A DNA stretch of 64,000 nt from Bacillota bacterium (GTDB lineage Bacteria > Bacillota > Clostridia > Acetivibrionales > DTU013). Positions 33,745-42,878 of the stretch are shown piece after piece. The notes below the pieces were generated by a model. That model was not told the origin of the DNA, did not search any database, and was given only the letters and a program-made list of their open reading frames with translations. Made by a program: the position numbers and the translations under genes. How positions within the stretch are numbered: position 1 is the stretch's first letter; each line of letters starts with the position of its first letter. Where the stretch lies: positions 25,855-89,854 of the forward strand of contig JAEYRB010000006.1 of assembly GCA_023409735.1 (NCBI GenBank). The letters run 5' to 3'.

Positions 33745-35988
33745 ATGGGAGTAGCAAGAAAAAAGAGTTATGGATTAATAATGGCGGTGTATCTGCTCGG
33801 TATTTTCATGGGAGCGATCGATACTGGCATAGTATCTCCTGTAAGAACTATTATACAAAGCAGTCTTGGAGTTGATGGAAATACCGGTATCTGGATGATT
33901 ACAATTTATACGCTTGCATATGCGGCAAGCATACCTGTTATGGGTAAGCTTGCTGATAAATATGGGCGTAAGGTCATTTATCTCATTAGTATATTACTTT
34001 TTGGTGCAGGCTCGCTGTTCTGCGGATTATCACAGATGTTTGGCAGCTTTTCAGTAATGCTGACAGCCCGTGTTATACAGGCTATTGGCGGTGGCGGAAT
34101 CATTCCTGTTGCTACTGCCGAATTCGGAACAACCTTCCCGAAGGAAAAGCGGGGTATGGCACTTGGCCTTGTAGGAGGCGTATATGGTATTGCAAATATA
34201 TTCGGTTCTTCTGCGGGAAGCCTGATACTCGACATATTTGGTTCGGATAATTGGAAGTACATATTCTTTGTCAACCTGCCGATTTCGGTATTTATTATAA
34301 TTGCAGGAATTGTTTGCCTACCTAATACCAAGACAGAGAATGTTAAGAAAATAGACATTCTTGGTATTATGTCCCTGACAATTATGGTGTTGTCCATACT
34401 TTATGGACTTAAGAATATTGATTTCTTCGATTTTGCAAATAGCATCTCAGGCACAGATGTATACCCGTTCCTGATTATTTTTGTTATTATAATGCCGCTG
34501 TTTATTCTGGCTGAAAAGAAGGCTGAGGACCCTGTTATGAATTTAGCCTTCTTTAAAAACCTTCGTATAAATATTACGCTCATAATATCCTTTATCACAG
34601 GAGTTGCGATGATGGGTATAATATTCGTACCACAATTCTGTGAAAACTGTATGAACATGGTATCCGGAAGCGGAGGCTATTTTGTTATTGCACTTGGCGT
34701 GTTTGCCGGCCTTGGAGCTCCCGTGTCAGGAAAGCTTATTGATAAATACGGAGTTAGGCTTGTCCTTGCCATAGGTTTTATTTCTTCTATCGCTGGTGCG
34801 CTTTTCCTGAATTTTGTGACAATTCCGCACTCGAACTACATTACAGTTTTTGCAGGCCTGATTCTGATGGGCATAGGTATTGGCTTTACTATGGGGACAC
34901 CGCTTAATTATATGATGCTGTCTAATACAAAAGAGGAAGAGTCTAACTCTGCTCTGGCAACTGTTTCTCTTGTGCGTTCTATAGGCACAGCTATTGCGCC
35001 TGCAATAATGATCGGCTTTATATCTCATGCAGGCATGAATGTCGGAACACAGGTAATGAATATTATGCCTGAAGATGTTAATATGCCGGAAATCAAATAT
35101 GTTGATGAGCTTAGCGAGGAGATCTCTGTTATACAGGAAAACAAAGCTATTATGGCTATGATGGGTGATGTAGACCTGAGTAAAATGGATATCAAAAAAA
35201 TGCTTGATATGAAAATTGATATGAGTAATACATCAGGAGATTTTACAATGCCTCAAGAGCTAACTACACTTATGCAGAGCTCTGATGTTACCACCATTAC
35301 CGATAATGCAAAGACTATGGCATCATACATGTTTGATAATATTCTTCCTAAGGCTGTTGGTGGAATACAAGAGGGAATAAGCTCACTTGAAAAGGTTTCA
35401 GCTTCAATGAGCAGTATGATGGGCTCAATGAAGGGCGGACAGGGAGCTGGTATGCCAAGTATGGATGCTGGCGCTATGGCAGACGGAAAAGGCGCAATGC
35501 CTGAAGGTATGCCAGGTATAGATGCTGGCGCTATGGCAGATGGGAAAGCCGCAATGCCTGAAGGTATGCCAGGTATGGATGCTGGCGCTATGGCTGGCGA
35601 CAAAGGCGTAATGCCTGAAGGTATGCCGGGTAAGGATGCTGGCGCTATGGCAGACGGAAAAGCCGCAATGCCCGAGGGTATGCCGGGTATAGACATGAGC
35701 AAGATGGGCAATATGCCAGACATAAATACCATGCTTGAGCAGATGAAGTCTATACGCGACGAAATGCCTAGTGCTTTTGAAAAGGCAAAGGCCAATTACC
35801 TCTCACAGATCGACGGACTTGACGCTGATATAAGAGCGACATTTAAAGACACTCTTAATGTCGGCTTCCGTCAGGTTTACACTACAGTTATTGTGGCATC
35901 CCTTATAGCCTTGCTGCTGCTTGCTTTCTACAGAGAAAAGGAAAGAAAGGCAAAAGCTAATATTAACAGCACAGCAGCAGGTAAGTAA
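33745..35988 (+). CDS. MFS drug/multidrug exporter (DHA2, EmrB/QacA-like) with Met-rich repeat loop
   Basis: 747 residues, against about 470-510 for ordinary 14-helix DHA2 pumps. N-terminal MGAIDTGIVSPVRTI, the GKLADKYGRK loop and the RVIQAIGGGGIIPVA motif are family marks. Helices 1-13 are normal, but about 260 residues (near 440-705) are inserted before the last helix (TTVIVASLIALLLLAFY). The insert is helical and acidic at first (SKMDIKKMLDMKIDMS), then has four tandem 19-residue units of the form GMPG-x-DAGAMADGKAAMPE, then another helical part. By topology it should face outside. Methionine-rich repeats could bind metal or a partner; this is a guess. The MarR gene and operator upstream suggest drug-inducible control. 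Confidence 0.85.
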   Translation: MGVARKKSYGLIMAVYLLGIFMGAIDTGIVSPVRTIIQSSLGVDGNTGIWMITIYTLAYAASIPVMGKLADKYGRKVIYLISILLFGAGSLFCGLSQMFGSFSVMLTARVIQAIGGGGIIPVATAEFGTTFPKEKRGMALGLVGGVYGIANIFGSSAGSLILDIFGSDNWKYIFFVNLPISVFIIIAGIVCLPNTKTENVKKIDILGIMSLTIMVLSILYGLKNIDFFDFANSISGTDVYPFLIIFVIIMPLFILAEKKAEDPVMNLAFFKNLRINITLIISFITGVAMMGIIFVPQFCENCMNMVSGSGGYFVIALGVFAGLGAPVSGKLIDKYGVRLVLAIGFISSIAGALFLNFVTIPHSNYITVFAGLILMGIGIGFTMGTPLNYMMLSNTKEEESNSALATVSLVRSIGTAIAPAIMIGFISHAGMNVGTQVMNIMPEDVNMPEIKYVDELSEEISVIQENKAIMAMMGDVDLSKMDIKKMLDMKIDMSNTSGDFTMPQELTTLMQSSDVTTITDNAKTMASYMFDNILPKAVGGIQEGISSLEKVSASMSSMMGSMKGGQGAGMPSMDAGAMADGKGAMPEGMPGIDAGAMADGKAAMPEGMPGMDAGAMAGDKGVMPEGMPGKDAGAMADGKAAMPEGMPGIDMSKMGNMPDINTMLEQMKSIRDEMPSAFEKAKANYLSQIDGLDADIRATFKDTLNVGFRQVYTTVIVASLIALLLLAFYREKERKAKANINSTAAGK
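35449..35694 (+). repeat. four tandem 57-bp repeats in the MFS gene
   Basis: Units start at 35449, 35506, 35563 and 35620, with a partial fifth from 35677. Each encodes 19 residues with four methionines. DNA identity between units is high. Confidence 0.85.
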
Positions 35989-36122
35989 AGCTGAGAATTT
36001 AATTAATAACGAAGCCAGCAGGTAAGTAACCTAAAAATAATACTAATTACATGGCAGCAGATAAAATATAACATAATACTATTTCATATCTATACTATAA
36101 TGCTGCTATAAGCGCGCATTAC

Positions 36123-36160
36123 AAAAACCTCTTTCAGCTTAAAGCCGGAAGGGGTTTTTT
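36123..36160 (+). terminator. intrinsic terminator after the MFS gene
   Basis: AAAAACCTCTTTC pairs with GGAAGGGGTTTTTT around a 12-base loop; six T residues follow. Confidence 0.8.
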
Positions 36161-36166
36161 ATGGGT

Positions 36167-36228
36167 GCGCCCTAAGGGTTATAGCAAAAAGTTGAGGAGG
36201 GCTCTATGCCCCGAAACTTTTATTAATA
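36167..36228 (-). repeat. dispersed repeat family A, copy 4
   Basis: On the minus strand it reads ATTAATAAAAGTTTCGGGGC ... CAACTTTTTGCTATAACCCT ... GCGC, the same order as the other copies. It starts 11 bases after the stop of the gene at 36240-36917, in the same direction as that gene. Confidence 0.7.
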
Positions 36229-36239
36229 CATATAGTAAG

Positions 36240-36917
36240 TTAATCAATATACTTTTCAATTTTCATGTTCTTCATTAGGTCTGATATTTTATCTTCATAG
36301 TACTTATTGAATTTGTCCCGGAAATCGTTGCCTGGAGCATAATCAATATTTTCTGACATAAAGTTCTTTTTTATTTTATCCTTATATTTTCCTCTGATCA
36401 TAACCTTCTTAACAGCGGGCTTTAGCCTTTCCCAATATTGATCGACTGTTATATTAAGGCTTTCAGATAATGCATCTATGGTATTCTTAATTTCCTCGTC
36501 ACTTGAATAGCTGTTCTTCTGCTCCTGCAATGCCTTTTCCAAGTCCTCGTCACTTACTGTGATGCCTTCCTTTAAAGCATTGATATATACAGCCTCATTC
36601 CTTATGATTTTATCCAGGAGCTCTGAATCCGAGGGAACCTTATCGGCAGCCTTCCATAGAGCTTTATAGCTATCAAACGACTCTTTTGTTATTATTGTAT
36701 CTTCTATTTTTGCAACGGCTTTGTTATCGTCATCGTTATTTCCCTCAGCTTCAGCTGTTTTCTCGGTAAATGAATTAAGCTCGGGCGTCAGACCGAAAAG
36801 TACATCTTCTGTATTTGCCCTGTTAGAAGCTTTAGAATTAATAAGGGAAAGAACCAGTACTCCTGTGACTAACAATATCGCGGCTATACAGGCTATTATC
36901 AGTTTGATTTTTTTCAT
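36240..36917 (-). CDS. membrane-anchored SurA_N-like protein
   Basis: 225 residues. An uncleaved or signal-like N-terminal helix (KLIIACIAAILLVTGVLVLSL) anchors an extracytoplasmic domain. VAKIEDTIITKESFDSYKAL followed by LLDKIIRNEAVYINALKEGI is the pattern of the SurA N-terminal chaperone domain, but no peptidyl-prolyl isomerase domain follows, so this is a short chaperone-like or regulatory member. AGGAGAAA precedes the start. A family A repeat follows the stop by 11 bases. Confidence 0.65.
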   Translation of the reverse strand: MKKIKLIIACIAAILLVTGVLVLSLINSKASNRANTEDVLFGLTPELNSFTEKTAEAEGNNDDDNKAVAKIEDTIITKESFDSYKALWKAADKVPSDSELLDKIIRNEAVYINALKEGITVSDEDLEKALQEQKNSYSSDEEIKNTIDALSESLNITVDQYWERLKPAVKKVMIRGKYKDKIKKNFMSENIDYAPGNDFRDKFNKYYEDKISDLMKNMKIEKYID

Positions 36918-37162
36918 TATATTTTTTCTCCTTTTCCTGTGAAGTTAAGCTTTACTAATTCAATACCTCCTTAGTTACTTTGATCTGACATCTATCATAT
37001 ACCAGTAAGTGTAAAAAAATGTAGAAATTGCTGTCATATTGCCTGTTACTATAAAATTATACGCAGTAAAACAGTGATGAGATAATTAAACATTTTAAAT
37101 TAAACATATATGAATCCTTTATAATTATGTAAAAAACTAGTACAATGTAGAAGGGCAAAGGT
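36918..37162. other. gene-free spacer between divergent genes
   Basis: A+T-rich, with no gene recognised. It should hold the promoter of the minus-strand SurA_N-like gene. Confidence 0.3.
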
Positions 37163-37291
37163 ATGTGTGCGACTCTGAGTAAAAATGAATATGCCAGTGC
37201 TGCAATTGCAGGAATGTATAATAGATACAAACAAAGCCTGCTTAAATGCCGAATCGTAATAAATGAAACGGAGATGATATCAGGTGAATAA
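37163..37291 (+). CDS. possible 42-residue ORF before the DUF3795-like fragment
   Basis: Reads MCATLSKNEYASAAIAGMYN and ends EMISGE. The preceding GAAGGGCAAAGG could serve as ribosome site. It ends where the cysteine-containing frame opens. No family recognised; it may be part of a decayed gene. Confidence 0.25.
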   Translation: MCATLSKNEYASAAIAGMYNRYKQSLLKCRIVINETEMISGE

Positions 37292-37590
37292 TATGTATCA
37301 AAGCTGTCCTACGTGAAAAAGGTCTGAATGGCTGCTGGGAGTGCGACGATTTTCCATGCAAGGGCAGTATGCTTGACAAACCGCGTATCCGTGCCTTTGC
37401 CGGCTTTGCTAAGGAATATGGTACAGACGAGCTGACAAAATGCTTATTCCGGAACCAGGCAAAAGGCATTATTTATCATTATGAGGGCCAGCTTGTAGGT
37501 GATTACGATAAATGTGAAGCGGAAGAAGAAATCAAAGAATTAATAAAGACCGGAGTTCTTAAGGGGGAGAAGCGTCATGAAACAGTATAG
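37288..37590 (+). pseudogene. DUF3795-like cysteine-rich protein, probably lacking its 5' end
   Basis: The open frame gives ...EKGLNGCWECDDFPCKGSM then IRAFAGFAKEYGTDELTKCL. The GCWEC..FPC pattern is that of DUF3795-type small proteins, which normally have further cysteines at the N-terminus; here a stop codon sits immediately upstream of the open stretch and the first ATG is at 37369, after the cysteines. It overlaps the alpha/beta hydrolase by 14 bases, as an intact operon partner would, so either the start is non-standard or the gene is decaying. Confidence 0.4.
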
Positions 37591-38464
37591 AAGCAAGAAA
37601 GCCGGGAAGGAAATAATCCGGACCTACAATGAGCTCCTGACGCAATGGGGCGTTGAATACGAGGAGAAAATGATCAATACAAGATATGGGCAAACCCATG
37701 TCACTGTCTGGGGGAAAGTAGACGGAGCTCCGCTTGTGCTGTTTCATGGAGTAGGCGATGATACAGCACTGATGTGGGTGTATAACGCCAAAGCACTGGG
37801 AGAAAGGCTTCGCCTTTATGCAATTGATACAATAGGCGGTCCGGGTAAAAGCGTAATGGGAGAAGCTTATAATAAGGAATTTGATGATGTTCTATGGATA
37901 GATGATATTCTTGATGGACTCAAGCTCAGAAAGACATCAGTGGCAGGCGTTTCACATGGAGGGTATCTTGTACAGCTTTATACCGTAAGGCGGCCGGAAA
38001 GAGTTGATAAGCCAATAATTCTTGCCAGCAGTGTTGCAGCAAGAAAGGACGGGAAGAAAAGTAACCCACTTAAGGCAATGATGAAGATATTTTTACCCGA
38101 GGCGCTTTTCCCAACAACCAATAATATTAAGAAGCTTTTGACTAAGCTATCAGGTGATAATCCTCAGGCATTCACTGAAAATGCTTTGCTGCTGGAACAC
38201 TTCACATGGCTATTAAAGGGTTTTAATAATATGGCTATGGGTTATCACAAGCTGGAGACTCTTACAGTGGATGAAGTTGACATAATCAGAAACAGAGCGC
38301 ATTTCCTTGTGGGCCTAGAGGATCCCTTTGAGAAGCTTGGAGGGGAAGCTGCACTTCGCGACATGAAAATGAATGCAAAATTCTATAAGGGAGTAGGACA
38401 TGGTATTAACCATGAGATCCCTGAGGAGATAAACAAAGAAATTATCAGTATTATGTGTAGTTAA
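37577..38464 (+). CDS. alpha/beta hydrolase
   Basis: 295 residues. The oxyanion-hole motif LFHGVGDD near 60, nucleophile elbow VAGVSHGGY (Ser near 125), acid in GLEDPFEK and catalytic His in GVGHGINHE form a complete triad. No signal peptide. GGGGGAG precedes the ATG. Members of this branch include esterases, C-C hydrolases and haloperoxidase-like enzymes, so the substrate stays open. Overlap with the upstream cysteine-rich frame suggests coupled translation. Confidence 0.88.
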   Translation: MKQYRSKKAGKEIIRTYNELLTQWGVEYEEKMINTRYGQTHVTVWGKVDGAPLVLFHGVGDDTALMWVYNAKALGERLRLYAIDTIGGPGKSVMGEAYNKEFDDVLWIDDILDGLKLRKTSVAGVSHGGYLVQLYTVRRPERVDKPIILASSVAARKDGKKSNPLKAMMKIFLPEALFPTTNNIKKLLTKLSGDNPQAFTENALLLEHFTWLLKGFNNMAMGYHKLETLTVDEVDIIRNRAHFLVGLEDPFEKLGGEAALRDMKMNAKFYKGVGHGINHEIPEEINKEIISIMCS

Positions 38465-38656
38465 CAGCAATAAAAATTGTGCTATTGAGTACATAAAAGT
38501 TATTGCAGCTTTTGCGTTGCCAATTACTCTTATGTGCAGCTGATTCAGACGCTTCAACTGATATCCGCTTAACCTTTATTAGGTAGGCTTGATGTAATAG
38601 ATAACTTAGGATAAATCTACTGCTTTAAACACTGTAGCTTTGCAGATAAAGACGGT

Positions 38657-38685
38657 TTGACAAGGCTAAACGCATATTATACTAT
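38657..38685 (+). promoter_or_regulatory. promoter of the amidohydrolase-tsaE-tsaB-rimI operon
   Basis: TTGACA at 38657-38662, 17-base spacer, TACTAT at 38680-38685, about 64 bases before the first gene. Confidence 0.65.
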
Positions 38686-38748
38686 AAAGTGGTCGGAATA
38701 TTTAAAATATAAATATAAAACTATAATAGACAAGAGGTAATTACAAAT

Positions 38749-39930
38749 ATGTTATTTATTAAGAATGCAAAATTGCTGACAATGTCAGGCATTAATTATG
38801 ATAAAGGGTATGTTGCAATAGATGAGGGGAAAATAACAGCGCTGGGCAGCGATGCCGCAGAGGCTCAAAGCTTGGAAAGGGAATGCAGAGGCGAGGTAAT
38901 TGATGCTGAAGGCTGCTATGTGCTGCCCGGATTTATTGATGCTCATTGCCACATTGGAATGTGGGAGGATTCGGTCGGGTTTGAAGGCGATGATGGAAAT
39001 GAAATGACCGATCCTGTGACTCCGCAGTTAAGAGCCATTGATGCCATATACCATGCCGACAGGTCATTTGAAGAAGCAAGGGAGGCTGGTATAACTACAG
39101 TTGTCACCGGGCCGGGAAGCGCAAATGTTATAGGTGGGCAGTTCGCAGCTCTCAAGACATACGGCCGCAGCGTTGATGATATGCTCCTAAAGTCGCCTGT
39201 AGCAATGAAGGTTGCCTTTGGAGAAAATCCTAAAACAGTTTACCATGAGAAAAGACAGTCCCCCACAACAAGAATGGCTACGGCGGCAATACTGAGAGAA
39301 AGCCTTATGAAGGCACGGGAATACAAGCAGATGCTTGATGATTATGAACGCGACAGTGAAAATAATGATAAGCCCGACTATGATATTAAGCTGGATGCTT
39401 TGATGAAGGTGCTAAATGGCGAGCTTATGGTAAAGGCGCATGCTCACAGAGCGGATGACATACTTACAGCACTGCGTATAGCGAAGGAATTCGGACTGAA
39501 GATGACGATAGAGCATTGTACGGAGGGGCACCTTATAGCTGATATATTGAAGGAAGAAAACGTATCTGTGATTTCGGGGCCGTTCCTTACTGACAGGTCT
39601 AAAATAGAATTGCGTAATCAAAGTACTAAAACTCCGGGTATATTGTCAAAGGCAGGGATAAAGGTTGCTATTATGACAGATCATCCATGTACACCTGTAC
39701 AGTATTTGCCTCTTTGCGCTGCAGTAGCTGTTAAAGAGGGGATGGATGAGAAGGAAGCTCTTAAGGCGATCACTATAAATGCGGCTGAGATTACAGGTAT
39801 AGATGACAGGGTGGGAAGCCTTGATGTTGGCAAGGATGCAGATATAATAATTATGGACGGTGCACCTCTGGAGCTTAAATCAAAGGTGCTTTATGCTATA
39901 ATAAATGGTCAGGTGGTAAAAAGAGTATGA
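38749..39930 (+). CDS. amidohydrolase-superfamily protein (imidazolonepropionase-like)
   Basis: 393 residues. Metal-binding HxH in GFIDAHCHIGMWEDS near 65, further ligands in VKAHAHRADD and TIEHCTEGH, and the Asp in AIMTDHPCTP; the N- and C-terminal beta-sandwich segments (LSGINYDKGYVAID..., VGSLDVGKDADIIIMDG) are typical. Family members hydrolyse cyclic amides, dipeptides or deaminate bases; the precise substrate is unclear. Its stop overlaps the tsaE start by 4 bases. Confidence 0.85.
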   Translation: MLFIKNAKLLTMSGINYDKGYVAIDEGKITALGSDAAEAQSLERECRGEVIDAEGCYVLPGFIDAHCHIGMWEDSVGFEGDDGNEMTDPVTPQLRAIDAIYHADRSFEEAREAGITTVVTGPGSANVIGGQFAALKTYGRSVDDMLLKSPVAMKVAFGENPKTVYHEKRQSPTTRMATAAILRESLMKAREYKQMLDDYERDSENNDKPDYDIKLDALMKVLNGELMVKAHAHRADDILTALRIAKEFGLKMTIEHCTEGHLIADILKEENVSVISGPFLTDRSKIELRNQSTKTPGILSKAGIKVAIMTDHPCTPVQYLPLCAAVAVKEGMDEKEALKAITINAAEITGIDDRVGSLDVGKDADIIIMDGAPLELKSKVLYAIINGQVVKRV

Positions 39931-40406
39931 TGAAATATCATGCAGGTTCTCCCATTGAAACAGAAAAATTGGGACATAGACTGGGCAATATTTTGCAAAA
40001 AGGTGATATTGTATGCCTGACAGGAGATCTCGGCACCGGTAAGACTGCCTTCACAGGAGGTATTGCAAAAGCCTTAGGGGTCGATGACTATATCACCAGT
40101 CCGACATTTATAATTGTCAATGAGTATGAGGGAAAAATTCCGCTATACCATTTTGATGTATATAGAATAGGCAGCTCTGATGAAATGTTTGATATTGGCT
40201 TTGATGAGTATATCTCAGGAAACGGTGTTGTCGTTATAGAATGGGCTGAACTTATTATGGACATACTTCCGGAAGAACGTATTAATGTTACTATCGAAAA
40301 GGATCGCACCGATATGGTCGATAGCAGGCTTATTACAATAGAATTCAACGGAGCACGTCTCAAAGAATATGAAAGGAAGCTGACTAATGAAAGCGCTGGC
40401 AATTGA
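39927..40406 (+). CDS. tsaE: tRNA t6A biosynthesis ATPase TsaE
   Basis: 159 residues. Walker A is seen in LTGDLGTGKTAFTGGIAKALG and the SPTFIIVNEYEG and YHFDVYRI segments are conserved in TsaE. With TsaB and TsaD it transfers threonylcarbamoyl to A37 of tRNAs reading ANN codons. It overlaps the genes on both sides (4 and 20 bases), so the operon is translationally coupled. Confidence 0.95.
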   Translation: MMKYHAGSPIETEKLGHRLGNILQKGDIVCLTGDLGTGKTAFTGGIAKALGVDDYITSPTFIIVNEYEGKIPLYHFDVYRIGSSDEMFDIGFDEYISGNGVVVIEWAELIMDILPEERINVTIEKDRTDMVDSRLITIEFNGARLKEYERKLTNESAGN

Positions 40407-41097
40407 TACTTCAACATCTATGGCAGGTGTTGCTGTAGCTGATGAGAACGGACTATTAGGAGAGTATTCGATTAACGATAAAAAGACACATTCCCAAAAG
40501 CTTGTACCTATGCTTGACGAGCTCCTTAAAAGCTTACAGTTATGTACAGAAGATATAGATGTTTTTGCGGCAATAACAGGGCCTGGCTCGTTTACCGGAA
40601 TCAGAATAGGCGTTACGACAATTAAAGCGATGGCGTATGCCGGGCAGAAACCGACAGTAGGGATCACCTCTCTTGATGCACTAGCTGAAGCTGTTCCTGC
40701 TTTCGGGGACACATTGGTTTGTCCCATGCTTGATGCCAGGAACAACCAGGTCTACACTGCAATTTATAAGTGCAAGAACGGTGTTATGACAAATTTGTCC
40801 GGCTATATGGGAATACATATATCTGAGCTTGCTAAACAACTGGAAGAAAAAAATGCCAATATTATATTTACCGGTGATGGGGTACTGCTGCACGAAGACT
40901 TTCTTAAAATACAATTAAACGATAAATGCAGCTTTATGCCTGTCACAGCACTTCGGCAGATGGCAGCCTCAGCGGCCTCGATTGCGGTCAGCCGTGTTTT
41001 GAAGGGAGAGACTCTGAGCAGCGTTGAGCTTGAGCCTTTTTACCTTAGACAGTCTCAGGCGGAAAGGGAATTTGCCAGGAAGAATAACAATGGATAA
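40387..41097 (+). CDS. tsaB: tRNA t6A biosynthesis protein TsaB
   Basis: 236 residues. The ASKHA-fold N-terminus (MKALAIDTSTSMAGVAVAD) and the AITGPGSFTGIRIGVTTIKAMA signature identify TsaB, the non-catalytic partner that pairs with TsaD (encoded at 58172) and TsaE. Overlaps tsaE by 20 bases and rimI by 8. Confidence 0.95.
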   Translation: MKALAIDTSTSMAGVAVADENGLLGEYSINDKKTHSQKLVPMLDELLKSLQLCTEDIDVFAAITGPGSFTGIRIGVTTIKAMAYAGQKPTVGITSLDALAEAVPAFGDTLVCPMLDARNNQVYTAIYKCKNGVMTNLSGYMGIHISELAKQLEEKNANIIFTGDGVLLHEDFLKIQLNDKCSFMPVTALRQMAASAASIAVSRVLKGETLSSVELEPFYLRQSQAEREFARKNNNG

Positions 41098-41539
41098 TGC
41101 AAAGATCATTATTGCCAAAAGCGAAAATATTGACGATATAATGGTTATAGAGAACCTCAGCTTTAAGGTACCATGGTCAAGAAAGTCCATAACCGAGGAA
41201 ATCATCGAAAACGACATGGCTGTTTATATATGTGCTGTTATTGATGGTAAAGCAATTGGTTATGCAGGTATGTGGCATGTGTGTGATGAGGGGCATATTA
41301 CAAATATTGCAGTACATCCCGAATTCAGAGGCGGTGGGATAGGCAGTATTCTCGTTGAGGCACTGCTGTCTATTGCAAAAGAGAACGGTATTAATGATCT
41401 CACCCTGGAGGTTAGACAAAGTAATATAATTGCACAATCATTATATAAAAAGTATGGATTCAAAGAATGTGGAGGCCGTAAAGCATATTATGCTGACAAC
41501 AAGGAGGATGCCATAATTATGTGGAAGCATATGCTGTAG
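41090..41539 (+). CDS. rimI: ribosomal-protein-alanine N-acetyltransferase RimI
   Basis: 149 residues from the ATG at 41090, overlapping tsaB by 8 bases; the longer frame from 41024 is unlikely. GNAT fold with acetyl-CoA loop HPEFRGGGIGSILVEAL and LEVRQSNIIAQSLYKKYGF. It acetylates the N-terminus of ribosomal protein S18 in the best-studied case. Clustering with tsaE-tsaB is conserved in Firmicutes. Confidence 0.92.
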   Translation: MDNAKIIIAKSENIDDIMVIENLSFKVPWSRKSITEEIIENDMAVYICAVIDGKAIGYAGMWHVCDEGHITNIAVHPEFRGGGIGSILVEALLSIAKENGINDLTLEVRQSNIIAQSLYKKYGFKECGGRKAYYADNKEDAIIMWKHML

Positions 41540-41748
41540 TGAGGTAATAATGATAGATGGCTTAAAGCACAAGGTAACAATAAATGGAGAACTTTGCCTG
41601 AAGTTAATTTTTTGAAATTAATTTTCTACTTTTGATAGTAATATCTACATGTTATAATTATTTGCAGCCGGTTAGAGTGCATAAGTTATTTCAGACATGG
41701 TTTTCACTTTATCGTATAATTCATATAGGTAAGGTGGTGAGAACCGAA

Positions 41749-42303
41749 TTGGAGCTGACCGACTATGAACTCATACAGGAGTGTTTATCAGGACGGCAGG
41801 AATATTTTGAAGAACTGGTAACCAGATATAAAAGATTGATCTACAGTGTAGTGTATAACATGATAAGCGATAAAGAAGAGGTCAGCGACATATCTCAGGA
41901 GGTGTTTTTAAGAATCTACAAATCACTTGCCAGATACAATCCTGAGTACAAGTTCTCTACCTGGGCAGCTAGAATTGCCACAAATCTCTGCCTTGATATA
42001 CACCGCAAGAAAAAGGTTGACTCTATGCCGATTGAGGAAATAGAGGGAATGTCGGATGATATAGATACACCTGAGGAAAGTTATCTTCAAAAGGAACGTT
42101 CTGAGAGAATTAAAAAAGCAATTGATGCTTTACCTGAGAAATATAGGGTTACGATAATACTCTTCCATCAAAATGGTCTGTCCTATGAAGAGATGACCAA
42201 GGTGCTGGGAGAACCGATGACTATAATAAAAAACAGGCTCTATAGAGCAAGACTAATGCTTAGAGAATCGCTCATGCCTGATAGAAAGGAGGAGGTGCTA
42301 TGA
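41749..42303 (+). CDS. ECF sigma factor (sigma-70 family)
   Basis: 184 residues from a TTG at 41749, chosen because AAGGTGGTGA, nearly the full anti-Shine-Dalgarno complement, lies 8 bases upstream; the frame opens earlier at 41632 but without a ribosome site, and MELTDYELIQECLSGRQ is the normal N-terminus. Region 2 (SDISQEVFLRIYKSLARYNPEYKFSTWAARIATNLCLD) and region 4 (LPEKYRVTIILFHQNGLSYEEMTKVLGEPMTIIKNRLYRAR) are complete. Its stop overlaps the anti-sigma start (ATGA), as in SigW-RsiW pairs. Confidence 0.93.
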   Translation: MELTDYELIQECLSGRQEYFEELVTRYKRLIYSVVYNMISDKEEVSDISQEVFLRIYKSLARYNPEYKFSTWAARIATNLCLDIHRKKKVDSMPIEEIEGMSDDIDTPEESYLQKERSERIKKAIDALPEKYRVTIILFHQNGLSYEEMTKVLGEPMTIIKNRLYRARLMLRESLMPDRKEEVL

Positions 42304-42878
42304 ACTGTAATACAAGCAAGGAATATATAATGAAATATTTTGATGGGGAAAAATCTATTGCTCAAGATGAGCAATTTAAAAAGCATTTAGATAGCTGCCC
42401 GGACTGCAGGGATGAATTCAGCAGCATGGAAACCATATTTGAATCAATAGAGGAGCAAGCTGCTGTTGAGCCTCCGGAAAATTTTGAGGCGATGGTCATG
42501 GAAAAGGTTAACCTTTATGAGAAGCAGCGAAGCAAGAGAAATTCAACACTCATAGTACTTACCTACAACGCAGCAACGTTATTATCAATTGTACTGCTGC
42601 TGATTTTTGTCGCAGATATAAAGCAGTTCAGCGTTTTAACTGCATTTGAACAGATAAAAGAGTATATTGGCTCTTTTTCAAGTGCTACAGAAGCTGTTTT
42701 TGGGGTTGTAGGGGATATATCAAGACTTCTGGGAAATGCAATTGTAACTGTTGCAAAAGCCGCATTTACTGTTGTTAGATCATATTATTATGTATTCCTG
42801 GCTCTCATTGTAATGCTGTTTGCTATAGAGAAACTGTTTAGCTATGTATGCAAACTGGGCAGGGAGGAAACAAAATGA
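42300..42878 (+). CDS. anti-sigma factor with zinc-finger domain
   Basis: 192 residues. N-terminal zinc-binding anti-sigma domain: HLDSCPDCRDEF gives the H-x3-C-x2-C signature near residues 29-36. One or two membrane helices follow (LIVLTYNAATLLSIVLLLIFV and the C-terminal YYYVFLALIVMLFAI). It should hold the ECF sigma factor at the membrane until a signal triggers release. Overlaps genes on both sides by 4 bases. Confidence 0.9.
   Translation: MNCNTSKEYIMKYFDGEKSIAQDEQFKKHLDSCPDCRDEFSSMETIFESIEEQAAVEPPENFEAMVMEKVNLYEKQRSKRNSTLIVLTYNAATLLSIVLLLIFVADIKQFSVLTAFEQIKEYIGSFSSATEAVFGVVGDISRLLGNAIVTVAKAAFTVVRSYYYVFLALIVMLFAIEKLFSYVCKLGREETK

Noticed and set aside
35253..35795. 180-codon minus-strand open frame rich in Pro, Ile and Ser
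   Set aside because: Antisense to the Met-rich repeats; its repeats simply mirror the MFS repeats.
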